Source: an actinobacterium LLX17 (GTDB taxonomy: Bacteria > Actinomycetota > Actinomycetes > Propionibacteriales > Nocardioidaceae). From it: DNA of 64,000 bases. The notes under the pieces were generated by a model that saw only the letters and a program-made list of their open reading frames with translations, was not told the DNA's origin and did not search any database. The stretch covers positions 502,217 to 566,216 of the forward strand of contig KI301992.1 of the NCBI GenBank assembly GCA_000471045.1, in the 5' to 3' direction. Made by a program: the position numbers and the translations under genes. Shown here piece after piece: positions 56,171 to 64,000 of this stretch. Positions within the stretch are counted from its first letter, which is position 1. Every line of letters begins with the position of its first letter.

Positions 56171-56558
56171 GCAGTCCACCGGACGTCGGGAGGGCGGGTC
56201 GGCGATCGTCGACTTCGTCCTCGTGATGCTGATACTGGTCCCACTCGTCCTCGGCATCATCCAGGTCGCACTGGTGCTGCACGTTCGCAACGTCACCACC
56301 TCGGCGGCGTCCGAAGGCGCCCGCGCGGCGGCGGTGCTCGATGCGCCCCTGGCGGTCGGCGTCGATCGCACCCGCCAGCAGATCCGAGCCGGTATCGCCG
56401 ATCGCTTCGCCGAGCACGTGACGGCGCGCCCCACGGCCGTGGCGGGCGCACCCGGGGTGGAGGTCGTCGTGACCTCGCAGGTGCCTGCGCTCGGGTTGTT
56501 CGGTCCCGCGGTGACGGTCACGGTGCGCGGTCACGCGATCAGCGAGGTGGAGCCGTGA
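56163..56558 (+). CDS. TadE-like pseudopilin
   Basis: 131 residues. GGSAIVDFVLVMLILVPLVLGIIQVAL is the TadE N-terminal helix with Gly-Ser at the likely cleavage point and Asp instead of the usual Glu at +5. GTG 56163 overlaps the pilin gene end. Part of a run of three TadE/G genes with overlapping ends. Confidence 0.86.
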   Translation: MAEQSTGRREGGSAIVDFVLVMLILVPLVLGIIQVALVLHVRNVTTSAASEGARAAAVLDAPLAVGVDRTRQQIRAGIADRFAEHVTARPTAVAGAPGVEVVVTSQVPALGLFGPAVTVTVRGHAISEVEP

Positions 56559-56983
56559 AGCCTGACAGAGGCACGGCGAGCGTCGAGTTCACTTGGCTGA
56601 CGCTGATCCTGCTGGTGCCGCTCGTCTACATCATGCTGGGCGTCTTCGAGGCGCAACGGGCTGCTTTCGCGGTCTCGTCGGCCAGCCAGGCTGCGGGTCG
56701 TGCGTTCATCCGTGCTCCGGATCCGGCCGTGGCGGAGTCCCGGGCGCGTCAGGCCGCGGCGGTCGCACTGGCTGACCATGGCGTCGAAGGAGCCAGCGTC
56801 CAGCTCGAGTGCCGCCCGACGCCGGCCGACTGCCTGCGACCCGGGTCGTCCGTCCGCGTCGTGGTGCGGGTCGAGCAGCCGTTGCCGCTGATGCCGTCGG
56901 TGCTGGGCGACCAGCTGGCCGCGATCGTCGTCGACAACACGCACACCGAGCCCTACGGCACCTACCGGGAGGGCCGCTCGTGA
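56555..56983 (+). CDS. TadE/TadG-like pseudopilin
   Basis: 142 residues. RGTASVEFTWLTLILLVPLVYIMLG carries the canonical Gly...Glu-Phe arrangement of TadE proteins. Two cysteines (LECRPTPADC) could form a disulfide outside the cell. ATGA overlap with the previous gene and GTGA with the next. Confidence 0.86.
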   Translation: MKPDRGTASVEFTWLTLILLVPLVYIMLGVFEAQRAAFAVSSASQAAGRAFIRAPDPAVAESRARQAAAVALADHGVEGASVQLECRPTPADCLRPGSSVRVVVRVEQPLPLMPSVLGDQLAAIVVDNTHTEPYGTYREGRS

Positions 56984-57402
56984 CTCTGAGGTCGACGAAG
57001 CATGGGCGAGAAGGCGGTCAGGTCACGGTGGTCTCGATCGGTTTCTTCGTGCTGCTGGGCCTGCTGATGGTGGTCGTGGTCAACGCGTCATCGGCGTTCG
57101 TGGAGCGCCAGCGCCTCGATGGCCTCGCCGACGGGGCGGCGCTCGCGGCCGCCGACGCGCTCGACGGCGCCACGTTCTACTCCACCGGCACCGTCGCGGT
57201 CGATCCGGCCGCAGCGCGCCGTCGGGCGGCGGAGCACGTGGCGACGGCACCGGGCGTCCGCGTGGTGGCGGTCCACCTCGACGGCAGGACGGTCACTGTC
57301 CGGCTCGCGCGCGACGTCAACCTGCCGTTGACGCCGCCCGGCTGGGCTGAGACCACCACCGTCGTCAGCGAGGCCACCGGCCAGCTGCGGCCAGCGCCCT
57401 GA
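56980..57402 (+). CDS. TadG-like (Flp pilus-assembly TadE/G) protein
   Basis: 140 residues. EGGQVTVVSIGFFVLLGLLMVVVVNASSAFVERQRLDGLADGAALAAADALDG fits the TadE/G-like family with one membrane helix and a short extracellular part; no von Willebrand domain is present, unlike full TadG. Last gene of the tad block, followed by a hairpin. Confidence 0.83.
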   Translation: MTLRSTKHGREGGQVTVVSIGFFVLLGLLMVVVVNASSAFVERQRLDGLADGAALAAADALDGATFYSTGTVAVDPAAARRRAAEHVATAPGVRVVAVHLDGRTVTVRLARDVNLPLTPPGWAETTTVVSEATGQLRPAP

Positions 57403-57408
57403 GACGGA

Positions 57409-57448
57409 CATCGGCACCGAGGTCGCGGTGGCGACCCCGATGCCGATG
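57409..57448. terminator. Bidirectional hairpin after the tad block
   Basis: CATCGGCA (57409-57416) pairs with TGCCGATG (57441-57448), and GGTCGC (57421-57426) pairs with GCGACC (57431-57436). Separates the convergent tad genes and the 57472 gene. Confidence 0.6.
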
Positions 57449-57471
57449 CTCGGTTCAGGTGAAGCGGTCGA

Positions 57472-58272
57472 TCAGTTCTCGCTGGCGTCGGGCTCGGCCG
57501 GCTCGCTGCCCGAGCCGCCACCGCCGCTCTCCTCGCCGTCGTCGCTGCTCGAGTCTCCGTCGTCACGGTCGGAGTCGTCACCGTCGGTCCGGTCGACGGC
57601 GTTGGCGACGATCCACGTGTCGCCGTCCTTCTCGACCTCGAAGTCGGTGATGAACTCCTCTTCGTTCTCATCGCCGCTGGAGTCCTCGGACGTCACCGTG
57701 TAGGTGACCTTGACGGTCGCCTCGGTCGGGTTGTCCTCGTCGTCGATCTCGACCACCTCGGTGTCGGTGACGTCGATCGAGAAGTCGTCGGCGTCCTCGA
57801 ACGGGAAGTTGTCCTCGCAGTCCTCGACGTCGTCGAAGCGGTCCGGCTGCAGCTCGATGAGCGTGGCGCAGTCGCGATCGTCGAACGCCTGGGTGAAGTC
57901 CTCGACGACGGTCAGGTAGCCCTCGTCGGCCTTGGGGTCGTCCTTGTCGTCGGAGTCGTCGTCACCGCCGAGGATCAGGATGAGTGCGGTGGCGATGCCA
58001 CCCAGGAGCAGCAGCGCGAGCAGGACGAGGCCGATGATCAGGCCGGTCTTCTTGCCCTTGCCGCCTCCGTCGCCGGACGGGGGCTGCGCGCCGGGAGTCG
58101 GATAGCCGTGCGGCGGCTGTGACGGCGGAGCCGGGGCGCCGGGTGCCGCGCCGTGCGACGGCGCGGGTGCCCCGGGCGGGCCGGGAGCGGGAGCCGGGCC
58201 CGGAGCGGCCGGCGGGCCGGGCGGCGTGGAACCTGAGGGCGGCGGCGCGGAGCCGGGCTGGTCGGAGCTCAT
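57472..58272 (-). CDS. Proline-rich single-pass membrane protein (paralog A)
   Basis: 266 residues. A Pro/Gly/Ala-rich cytoplasmic start (1-75), KGKK just before one membrane helix (about 79-102), then an acidic extracellular NTF2-like/DUF4878-type domain (YLTVVEDFTQAFDDRDCATLIE) with two conserved Cys and a Ser/Asp/Gly-rich tail. TACTGT ends seven bases before ATG 58272 (leaderless). Paralog of the 58355 gene, each with its own promoter. Confidence 0.83.
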   Translation of the reverse strand: MSSDQPGSAPPPSGSTPPGPPAAPGPAPAPGPPGAPAPSHGAAPGAPAPPSQPPHGYPTPGAQPPSGDGGGKGKKTGLIIGLVLLALLLLGGIATALILILGGDDDSDDKDDPKADEGYLTVVEDFTQAFDDRDCATLIELQPDRFDDVEDCEDNFPFEDADDFSIDVTDTEVVEIDDEDNPTEATVKVTYTVTSEDSSGDENEEEFITDFEVEKDGDTWIVANAVDRTDGDDSDRDDGDSSSDDGEESGGGGSGSEPAEPDASEN

Positions 58273-58312
58273 GTCCAGCACAGTAGGGGAGGCGCGCCGC
58301 TCGTGCAGCAAC

Positions 58313-58352
58313 CTCGTCCCGGTCGGTCACCGTGGCGACCGACCGGGACGAG
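58313..58352. terminator. Strong hairpin between paralogs
   Basis: CTCGTCCCGGTCGGTC (58313-58328) pairs perfectly with GACCGACCGGGACGAG (58337-58352) around an 8-base loop, two bases after the stop of the minus-strand gene. It probably ends that transcript. Confidence 0.75.
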
Positions 58353-58354
58353 CA

Positions 58355-59008
58355 TCACTCCGAGCTCTCGTCCTTGACGACCCAGTCGCCGTCGTCGTTC
58401 TTGACGAGCTTGAACGTCACCTCGAACTCGTCGGTCTCGTCGTCGCCGTCCTGCACGTAGTCGATCTTGGCCTCGACGTCGACGGTGGCCTCGTCGTCGG
58501 TCTCGTCCGTGACCTCGGCGGTGTCGATCGTCAGCGCGAAGTCCTCGACACCGGCGTCCTTGCGGCTCTCCTCGGACTCCTTGATGTCGTCCTCGCACTC
58601 CTCGACGTCGGAGTACTCCGAGACCGGGTGCCTGACGAGCTCCTCGCAGTCACCGTCGATCGTGGCGTTCATGTAGGTGCGCACCGACTCGTCCGGCGAC
58701 CCACCCCCGCCGGTCAGCACGACCACCAGCACGACCGCGACGACCGCCAGCAGCGCGACGGCGCCACCGACCAGACCGATGATCAGGCCGATCGGCTTCT
58801 TCTTCTTGGGTGACTCGCCGCCGGGCGTGGAGAACTGCGAGGCGGGAGGGCCGGGCGGGGTCGGCGGCTGGCCGGGGCCGGGAGCCGGCGCCGGTCCCGG
58901 CGCTGCAGGCGCCTCGGGGGCGGCAGGTGCTGCCGGGGTCTCGGGAGGTCCGGGCGGGGCGGGTGCGGGGGCCGGCGTCTGCGGCTGCTGTGGATCGTCG
59001 GTGCTCAT
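58355..59008 (-). CDS. Proline-rich single-pass membrane protein (paralog B)
   Basis: 217 residues, same plan as the neighbouring gene: Pro/Ala-rich start (1-65), KKKKP before one membrane helix (about 73-96), then an acidic extracellular domain (VRTYMNATIDGDCEELVRHP) with paired Cys. TAGGGT ends six bases before ATG 59008. Function unknown; the shared layout suggests a wall-facing sensor or scaffold role. Confidence 0.83.
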   Translation of the reverse strand: MSTDDPQQPQTPAPAPAPPGPPETPAAPAAPEAPAAPGPAPAPGPGQPPTPPGPPASQFSTPGGESPKKKKPIGLIIGLVGGAVALLAVVAVVLVVVLTGGGGSPDESVRTYMNATIDGDCEELVRHPVSEYSDVEECEDDIKESEESRKDAGVEDFALTIDTAEVTDETDDEATVDVEAKIDYVQDGDDETDEFEVTFKLVKNDDGDWVVKDESSE

Positions 59009-59100
59009 GGCTCGACCCTAAGGGAGGTGGGTGTGCGCTGTGCTCAGCCGCGGCCCCGGTGTGCCCGGTCGCTCGAATACCTGGCCTGTAACCTCAGGGG

Positions 59101-60207
59101 GTGGCAGTGCAGGACTACAGCGAGCAGCTCAAGGACCTCGACCAGACGATGACGTCGATCGAGAAGGTCCTCGATCTCGACGCCATGCGCACCGAGATCG
59201 CCGACCTCCAGGAGCAGGTCGGAGCTCCTGACCTCTGGGACGACCAGAGCAACGCCCAGCGCGTCACCGGGCGGCTGTCGGTGCTGCAGGCCGAGATGGA
59301 GCGCATCGGGAACCTCCGCTCCCGCATCGACGACGTCGGCGTGCTGATCGAGCTGGCGCGTGAGGAGGCCGACCCCGACGTGCTCGTCGAGGCCGAGTCC
59401 GAGATCACCCGCCTGCGCGCGTCGGTCGAGAGCCTCGAGGTCCGCACGCTGCTGTCGGGCGAGTACGACGAGCGCGAGGCCCTGGTGTCGGTTCGCTCGG
59501 GCGCTGGTGGCGTCGACGCCGCCGACTTCGCCGAGATGCTCATGCGCATGTACACGCGCTGGGCCGAGCGCCACGGCTACCCCGTCGAGGTCTACGACAC
59601 GTCGTACGCCGAGGAAGCGGGCATCAAGTCCGCCACCTTCGCGGTCAAGGCCCCCTACGCCTACGGCACGTTGTCGGTCGAGGCCGGCACCCACCGCCTC
59701 GTGCGCATCTCGCCCTTCGACAACCAGGGCCGTCGCCAGACGTCGTTCGCGGCCATCGAGGTCGTGCCGGTGCTCGAGCAGACCGACGAGATCGACGTGC
59801 CCGACGACGAGATCCGCGTCGACGTCTACCGTTCCAGCGGTCCGGGCGGCCAGAGCGTCAACACCACCGACTCCGCGGTGCGCCTGACCCACATCCCCAC
59901 CGGCACGGTCGTCAGCTGCCAGAACGAGAAGAGCCAGCTGCAGAACAAGGCCAGCGCCATGGTCATCCTCAAGGCCAAGCTGCTCGCCCTGAAGAAGGCC
60001 GAGGAGCGCGCCCACATCGACGAGTTCCGCGGTGACGTGCAGGCGTCGTGGGGCGACCAGATGCGCAACTACGTGCTCAACCCGTACCAGCTCGTCAAGG
60101 ACCTCCGCACCGAGATGGAGACCGGCAACACGCAGTCGGTGCTCGACGGCGAGATCGACGAGTTCATCGAGGCCGGCATCCGCTGGCGCCGCAACCAGAC
60201 GGACTGA
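59101..60207 (+). CDS. prfB: Peptide chain release factor 2
   Basis: 368 residues. GGQ (residues 249-251) in SGPGGQSVN hydrolyses the peptidyl-tRNA, and ISPFDNQG contains the SPF tripeptide that reads UGA/UAA. The reading frame is continuous: the autoregulatory frameshift found in many bacteria is absent, as usual in actinobacteria. TAACCT ends six bases before GTG 59101 (leaderless). Confidence 0.97.
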   Translation: MAVQDYSEQLKDLDQTMTSIEKVLDLDAMRTEIADLQEQVGAPDLWDDQSNAQRVTGRLSVLQAEMERIGNLRSRIDDVGVLIELAREEADPDVLVEAESEITRLRASVESLEVRTLLSGEYDEREALVSVRSGAGGVDAADFAEMLMRMYTRWAERHGYPVEVYDTSYAEEAGIKSATFAVKAPYAYGTLSVEAGTHRLVRISPFDNQGRRQTSFAAIEVVPVLEQTDEIDVPDDEIRVDVYRSSGPGGQSVNTTDSAVRLTHIPTGTVVSCQNEKSQLQNKASAMVILKAKLLALKKAEERAHIDEFRGDVQASWGDQMRNYVLNPYQLVKDLRTEMETGNTQSVLDGEIDEFIEAGIRWRRNQTD

Positions 60208-60211
60208 CCCG

Positions 60212-60757
60212 GTGAGCGGCAATCCGCCCGCGAAGCAGCGCGGCAACCCGTCCCCGGGCGACATCGTGCGCTCGGTCGTCGTGATCGGCTTCATCGTGCT
60301 GGGCGTGTGGCTGTTCGGCCAGTTGTTCACCAACACGCCGGACGACCCGATCCGCGACGACGTCGACTACGCCGGCACCGCCACCAGCGCCCGGCAGGCC
60401 GCGACCTACCCGCTGCTGGCGCCGTCCAGCCTGCCGGAGGGGTGGCGCGCCAACGGCGTGCGGTTCGATCCGCTCGACACGCAGCCGTGGCACGTGGGCG
60501 TGCTGACCGACGACGACCGGTACATCGGCGTCGAGCAGGAGAAGGTGCCGGTCGAGGACCTGCTGGAGACCTACGCCGACGGCGCGGAAGAAGCCGGCAC
60601 GATCGACGTCAGTGGAACCACCTGGCAGGTCTACGAGGGACCCGACAAGCGCATCACCTGGACGTCGGAGACGCCCGAGGTGAGCACGCTGGTGACCACC
60701 AGCACCGCGCCGGCCGAGGACCTCGAGCGCTACGTGGCGCTGCTCTCGGCCGACTGA
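60212..60757 (+). CDS. DUF4245 membrane-anchored protein
   Basis: 181 residues. One N-terminal membrane helix (about 16-38, IVRSVVVIGFIVLGVWLFG) and an extracellular domain with YPLLAPSSLPEGWRANGVRF and WHVGVLTDDDRYIGVEQ, the DUF4245 pattern. Four bases after prfB. Its 3' end overlaps xseB by 28 bases on the other strand. Confidence 0.86.
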   Translation: MSGNPPAKQRGNPSPGDIVRSVVVIGFIVLGVWLFGQLFTNTPDDPIRDDVDYAGTATSARQAATYPLLAPSSLPEGWRANGVRFDPLDTQPWHVGVLTDDDRYIGVEQEKVPVEDLLETYADGAEEAGTIDVSGTTWQVYEGPDKRITWTSETPEVSTLVTTSTAPAEDLERYVALLSAD

Positions 60758-60963
60758 TCGCCGTCGCCGTCACCCGTGGCTGCGGCGAGCCGGGCGCGGG
60801 CGCCGTCGAGCCAGCGCTGGCAGATGCGGGCCAGCTCCTCGCCGCGCTCCCAGAGCGCCAGCGACTCCTCCAGCGTGGTGCCGCCGGTCTCGAGCCGCTG
60901 CACCGTGGCGATGAGCTCGTCGCGGGCCTGCTCGTAACCGATCTCGGGGGTCTCGTCACTCAT
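60730..60963 (-). CDS. xseB: Exodeoxyribonuclease VII small subunit
   Basis: 77 residues, helical: [46 protein letters not shown]. Several copies wrap the XseA C-terminus. ATG 60963 overlaps the xseA stop by eight bases, giving coupled translation. An upstream frame extension inside xseA is not needed. Confidence 0.95.
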   Translation of the reverse strand: MSDETPEIGYEQARDELIATVQRLETGGTTLEESLALWERGEELARICQRWLDGARARLAAATGDGDGDQSAESSAT

Positions 60964-62203
60964 GGGTGTCCTGCTCGGGGTCGAGGGGCTGGAGGGGTTC
61001 GGGGTGCACGGACTCGCGGCGGGCCACAATGTGACCGTCAGCGAGTCGCAGCGTGAAGGACTCGGGAACGTCGGCCACTGCCGTGAGCACCGTGTGGTCG
61101 GGGGCCTGCGCCACGGCGTAGCCGCGCTGCAGCGTGGCTAGCGGCGAGAGACCCCGCACCCGGGCGAGATGGTGACCCACCTCGTCGTGCGCGCGGTCGA
61201 GGCGCGCGGTGAGCGCGCGGCAGCCGCGTTGCTGGGCGGCCTCGACGAGCTGGGCCTGCGCGTCGACCAGTGTGGTGGGGCTGGACAGCACGGGCCGGCT
61301 GCGCAGGTTGGTGAGCCCGTGCTGCTCGCGCTCGAGCAGGCCGCGGATGGCCAACATGGCGCGCTCGCGGGCCGCGGCGACGCCGACCATCTCCTCACGG
61401 GCGTCGGGAACGATGCGCTTGGCGGCGTCGGTGGGCGTGGAGGCGCGCAGGTCGGCGACGAGGTCGAGGATCGGGGTGTCGGGCTCGTGCCCGATGGCGC
61501 TGACCACGGGCGTGGAGCACTTCGCGACGGCGCGCACCAGGGCCTCGTCGGAGAAGGGCAGGAGGTCCTCGACCGAGCCGCCGCCGCGGGCGATGACGAT
61601 GACGTCGATGGTGGGGTCGGCGTCGAGCTCGGCCACGGCGGTGATGACGGCGCGCGACGACCCGGCGCCCTGCATCAGGGCGTGCCGCACGTCGAACCTG
61701 ACCGAGGGCCAGCGCAGGCGGGCGTTCTCGAGCACGTCGCGCTCGGCGGCGGAGTTGCGTCCGGTGACCAGGCCGATGCCGCGGGGGAGCAGTGGCAGGC
61801 GCTTCTTGAGGCGGGGGTCGAACAACCCCTCGGCGGCCAGCAGCTGCTTGCGGCGCTCGAGCTGGGCGAGCAGCTCGCCCTCGCCGGCGGCGCGAATCTC
61901 GCGCAGGTCGAGGGAGAGGCTGCCGTTGGGGGCGTAGAAGGAGGGCTTGGCGTGCACCACCACGCGGGCGCCCTCGGTGATGGGGGAGGGCACGGCGTCG
62001 AGCACGCTGCGGTGGCACTTGGCGGTGAGCGAGATCTTGGCCTCGAGGTCGCGCAGGGTGAGGAAGCAGTAGCCGGGGCGACGGGTCAGCTGGGCCACCT
62101 CGGCCTCGACCCACACCGCGCCGAGCCGGCCGACCCAGCCCTCGATGGCACCGGAGATGCTGCGCAGCGGTGCTGGGGAGTCCGCGCTCGTCTCCAGGGC
62201 CAT
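60956..62203 (-). CDS. xseA: Exodeoxyribonuclease VII large subunit
   Basis: 415 residues. N-terminal OB fold ([22 protein letters not shown]) and catalytic domain with [21 protein letters not shown] and [13 protein letters not shown], then a coiled coil that binds XseB. Degrades single-stranded DNA. TAGGGT ends seven bases before ATG 62203, indicating leaderless transcription away from ispH. Confidence 0.96.
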   Translation of the reverse strand: MALETSADSPAPLRSISGAIEGWVGRLGAVWVEAEVAQLTRRPGYCFLTLRDLEAKISLTAKCHRSVLDAVPSPITEGARVVVHAKPSFYAPNGSLSLDLREIRAAGEGELLAQLERRKQLLAAEGLFDPRLKKRLPLLPRGIGLVTGRNSAAERDVLENARLRWPSVRFDVRHALMQGAGSSRAVITAVAELDADPTIDVIVIARGGGSVEDLLPFSDEALVRAVAKCSTPVVSAIGHEPDTPILDLVADLRASTPTDAAKRIVPDAREEMVGVAAARERAMLAIRGLLEREQHGLTNLRSRPVLSSPTTLVDAQAQLVEAAQQRGCRALTARLDRAHDEVGHHLARVRGLSPLATLQRGYAVAQAPDHTVLTAVADVPESFTLRLADGHIVARRESVHPEPLQPLDPEQDTHE

Positions 62204-62293
62204 GCATCACACCCTAGGCGGAGCGTCCGACGTCACCCCGCTCCCGTTGTGCACAGGCTGGGGTGCGGTGGCCTCCGCCGGTAGGCTGGGGGC

Positions 62294-63283
62294 ATGACGT
62301 CCTCGGTCGAACTCGGCATGCCCCCCGTCGGTGGGTCCGTCCTGCTGGCCGATCCCCGCGGCTACTGCGCCGGCGTCGACCGCGCGGTCATCACCGTCGA
62401 GAAGGCGCTCGACCTCTACGGTGCCCCGGTCTACGTGCGCAAGGAGATCGTGCACAACAAGCACGTCGTCAACAACCTGGCCGACCGCGGCGCCATCTTC
62501 GTCGAGGAGCTCGACGAGGTCCCGCCCGGCGCCACCGTCGTGTTCAGCGCCCACGGCGTCTCGCCCGCGGTGCACGTCGAGGCCGCCGAGCGCGACCTCA
62601 AGACCATCGACGCCACCTGCCCGCTGGTCACCAAGGTGCATCACGAGGCCCGTCGTTTCGCCGCCGACGACTACCGCATCCTGCTGATCGGCCACGCCGG
62701 TCACGAGGAGGTCGAGGGCACCGCCGGTGAGGCGCCCGACCACATCACCCTGGTCGAGAGCCCCGCCGATGTCGACGACCTCGACTTCCCCGAGGGCACG
62801 CGCCTGTCGTGGCTCTCGCAGACCACACTCAGCGTCGACGAGACGATGGAGACGGTGCGCCGCCTGCGCGAGAAGTTCCCGCAGCTGGAGGATCCGCCCA
62901 GCGACGACATCTGCTACGCCACGCAGAACCGTCAGGTCGCGGTCAAGGAGATCGCCAAGGACGCCGACCTCGTCATCGTCGTCGGGTCGGCCAACAGCTC
63001 CAACTCGGTGCGCCTGGTCGAGGTCGCGCTCGAGGCCGGTGCCGCCGCGTCGTACCGCATCGACGACATCTCCGAGATCGACGAGTCCTGGCTTCAGGGC
63101 GTCAGCACCGTGGGCGTCACGTCCGGTGCGTCGGTGCCCGACGACCTCGTGCAGGACGTGCTGGCCTACCTCGCCGAGCGGGGCATCGGCGACGCCCGCG
63201 CCGTGCGCACCGCCGACGAGAGCCTGATCTTCTCGCTGCCGCCCGAGCTGCGCCGCGACCTCAAGGCCGCCGGCCGCGCCTGA
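62294..63283 (+). CDS. ispH: 4-hydroxy-3-methylbut-2-enyl diphosphate reductase
   Basis: Last step of the MEP isoprenoid pathway, an iron-sulfur enzyme. 329 residues with cluster cysteines C25 (GYCAGVDRA), C109 (ATCPLVTK) and C207 ([10 protein letters not shown]), and SNSxR-type [18 protein letters not shown] ends six bases before ATG 62294 (leaderless). The 3' end overlaps the DUF6542 gene by 23 bases. Confidence 0.97.
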   Translation: MTSSVELGMPPVGGSVLLADPRGYCAGVDRAVITVEKALDLYGAPVYVRKEIVHNKHVVNNLADRGAIFVEELDEVPPGATVVFSAHGVSPAVHVEAAERDLKTIDATCPLVTKVHHEARRFAADDYRILLIGHAGHEEVEGTAGEAPDHITLVESPADVDDLDFPEGTRLSWLSQTTLSVDETMETVRRLREKFPQLEDPPSDDICYATQNRQVAVKEIAKDADLVIVVGSANSSNSVRLVEVALEAGAAASYRIDDISEIDESWLQGVSTVGVTSGASVPDDLVQDVLAYLAERGIGDARAVRTADESLIFSLPPELRRDLKAAGRA

Positions 63284-63656
63284 AGCTCCGCAGTCCCAGC
63301 ACGGCCAGCACCACCGCGGTCGCGGCCGCCAGCACCACGCCGTGGTCGACGATCGCGCCGATGAAGCGCGCCAGTCGGCCCGCGTCGGCGGGAAGTCCCT
63401 CGACGTCGATGGCCGAGGGACGGAAGAGTGCTGTCGCGGCCAGCGCGACGGGCAGCAGCACCACCGGGAGCATCGCGGCGGTCACGACGGAGTCCAGCTC
63501 GATCATCCGCGCGATGACGATGACGACCAGGCAGAAGCCGGCCGCGAACAGCCAGCCGAGGTGGTCGTCCAGCAGGTCGAGGACCAGCACCAGCGCCGTG
63601 CAGGACACGGCAAGCCGCACGGCCCGCTGGGCCGACAGGTGCGGCACGGGATCCAT
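63261..63656 (-). CDS. DUF6542-like membrane protein
   Basis: 131 residues with about four membrane segments ([30 protein letters not shown] and two more) and a basic RSFRRGRRP end. The length and hydrophobic pattern fit an actinobacterial family seen convergent to ispH. Function unknown. Confidence 0.78.
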   Translation of the reverse strand: MDPVPHLSAQRAVRLAVSCTALVLVLDLLDDHLGWLFAAGFCLVVIVIARMIELDSVVTAAMLPVVLLPVALAATALFRPSAIDVEGLPADAGRLARFIGAIVDHGVVLAAATAVVLAVLGLRSFRRGRRP

Positions 63657-63676
63657 GGGCTCGACCGGCCGAGCGA

Positions 63677-64000
63677 CTACGGCTTCGAGCCGCCGGCGAC
63701 CTCGTAGTTCCAGACCTCGCTGTGGGTCGAGACCGGCTTCTTGGGAGCCTCGCCGCCCGCACGTTCGGCCGCCGAGCGGTGCCCGTCGGCGAACGACGGC
63801 GAGCTGACCCAGGCCTGGAATGACTCCTCGTCACGCCAGCGCGTGATGACGAGCCACTGGTCGCGGTCGTCGGTGGGCTTGAGCAGCTCGAAGCCCTCGA
63901 ACCCCTCGGCGCCGTCGACGGCACCGGCACGGGCAGCGAAGCGGTGGGCCAGCTCGTCGCCGGAGCCGGCGGGCACGGTGATGGCATTGATCTTGATGAC
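63677..64000 (-). CDS. Antibiotic biosynthesis monooxygenase (ABM)-like protein, 5' end outside window
   Basis: The frame runs off the right edge: codons before the GTG at 63976 read VIKINAIT, which matches the expected family start (xxVIKINAIxVP), so the true start lies beyond base 64000. The visible part has ELAHRFAARAGAVDGAEGFEGFELLKP and WLVITRWRDEESFQAWVSS, typical of ABM dimeric ferredoxin-like proteins (heme-degrading or oxygenase relatives). Confidence 0.86.
   Translation of the reverse strand, partial: VIKINAITVPAGSGDELAHRFAARAGAVDGAEGFEGFELLKPTDDRDQWLVITRWRDEESFQAWVSSPSFADGHRSAAERAGGEAPKKPVSTHSEVWNYEVAGGSKP

Noticed and set aside
59101-59200. Possible programmed frameshift in prfB
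   Set aside because: The RF2 frame is continuous from the start and has no in-frame UGA or slippery CUUU site.

Overview
The window is a gene-dense, GC-rich stretch of a bacterial chromosome. Its gene order (obgE-proBA-nadD-rsfS; mtrA-mtrB-lpqB-comF-hpf-secA; a Tad pilus locus; prfB; xseBA-ispH) and several lineage-typical families (LpqB, DUF5819, DUF2505, DUF4245, DUF6542, DUF6912, Rv3235-like) point to an actinobacterium. Nocardioidaceae, perhaps Aeromicrobium-like, is my best guess and is an inference only. Both ends cut through genes: the C-terminal end of RNase E/G on the left and an antibiotic-biosynthesis-monooxygenase-like protein on the right. No gene-free stretch exceeds 300 bases; the longest gaps (about 150-200 bases) hold repeats, hairpins or promoters.

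Layout. 0-7.5 kb: translation, ribosome and proline genes, ending with tRNA-Ala(GGC). 7.7-10.2 kb: a DUF1275 membrane protein diverging from a DGPF/YCII protein plus ECF42-type sigma factor. 10.3-16 kb: two DUF5819-HTTM gene pairs on either side of a sortase-type (LPSTG) surface protein with a long Gln-Ala repeat. 16-24.7 kb: MFS transporter, M13 peptidase, siderophore-interacting protein, an IspD/TarI-like cytidylyltransferase with two glycosyltransferases, and a Trk/Ktr potassium system. 24.8-37 kb: Trm112-like protein, AhcY, the MtrAB-LpqB module, ComF-like protein, HPF, an orphan response regulator, a YcaQ-like glycosylase and SecA. 37-42.8 kb: Rv3235-like, LysM and BldC-like proteins, the CpaB/CpaE-like half of a Tad system and a WS/DGAT-family acyltransferase. 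42.8-50 kb: DUF2505, PspA, an RTX-like LPDTG surface protein, a PhoP/PhoR-type two-component system and a membrane adenylate cyclase. 50-53 kb: small metabolic and regulatory genes. 53-57.4 kb: TadA, TadB, TadC, a pilin candidate and three TadE/G proteins. 57.4-64 kb: two paralogous membrane proteins, prfB, DUF4245, xseBA and ispH.

How the parts fit. Much of the window concerns the cell envelope: two wall-anchored proteins (no sortase gene is in the window), Tad pilus genes in two blocks, MtrAB-LpqB, SecA, PspA and glycosyltransferases. Expression signals are unusually legible. At least sixteen genes have a TANNNT -10 hexamer ending exactly 6 or 7 bases before the start codon and no usable Shine-Dalgarno sequence, the signature of leaderless transcripts. 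In one case a single symmetric TAGGCTA serves two divergent leaderless genes whose start codons are 19 bases apart. Other notable structures are a 46-base nested palindrome in two pairs of identical 64-base period, a second 61-base intergenic palindrome, a duplicated tRNA tail, helically phased ACGTTTGA boxes, and PhoP-box-like repeats. There is no transposase, integrase, CRISPR array or prophage gene in the window.
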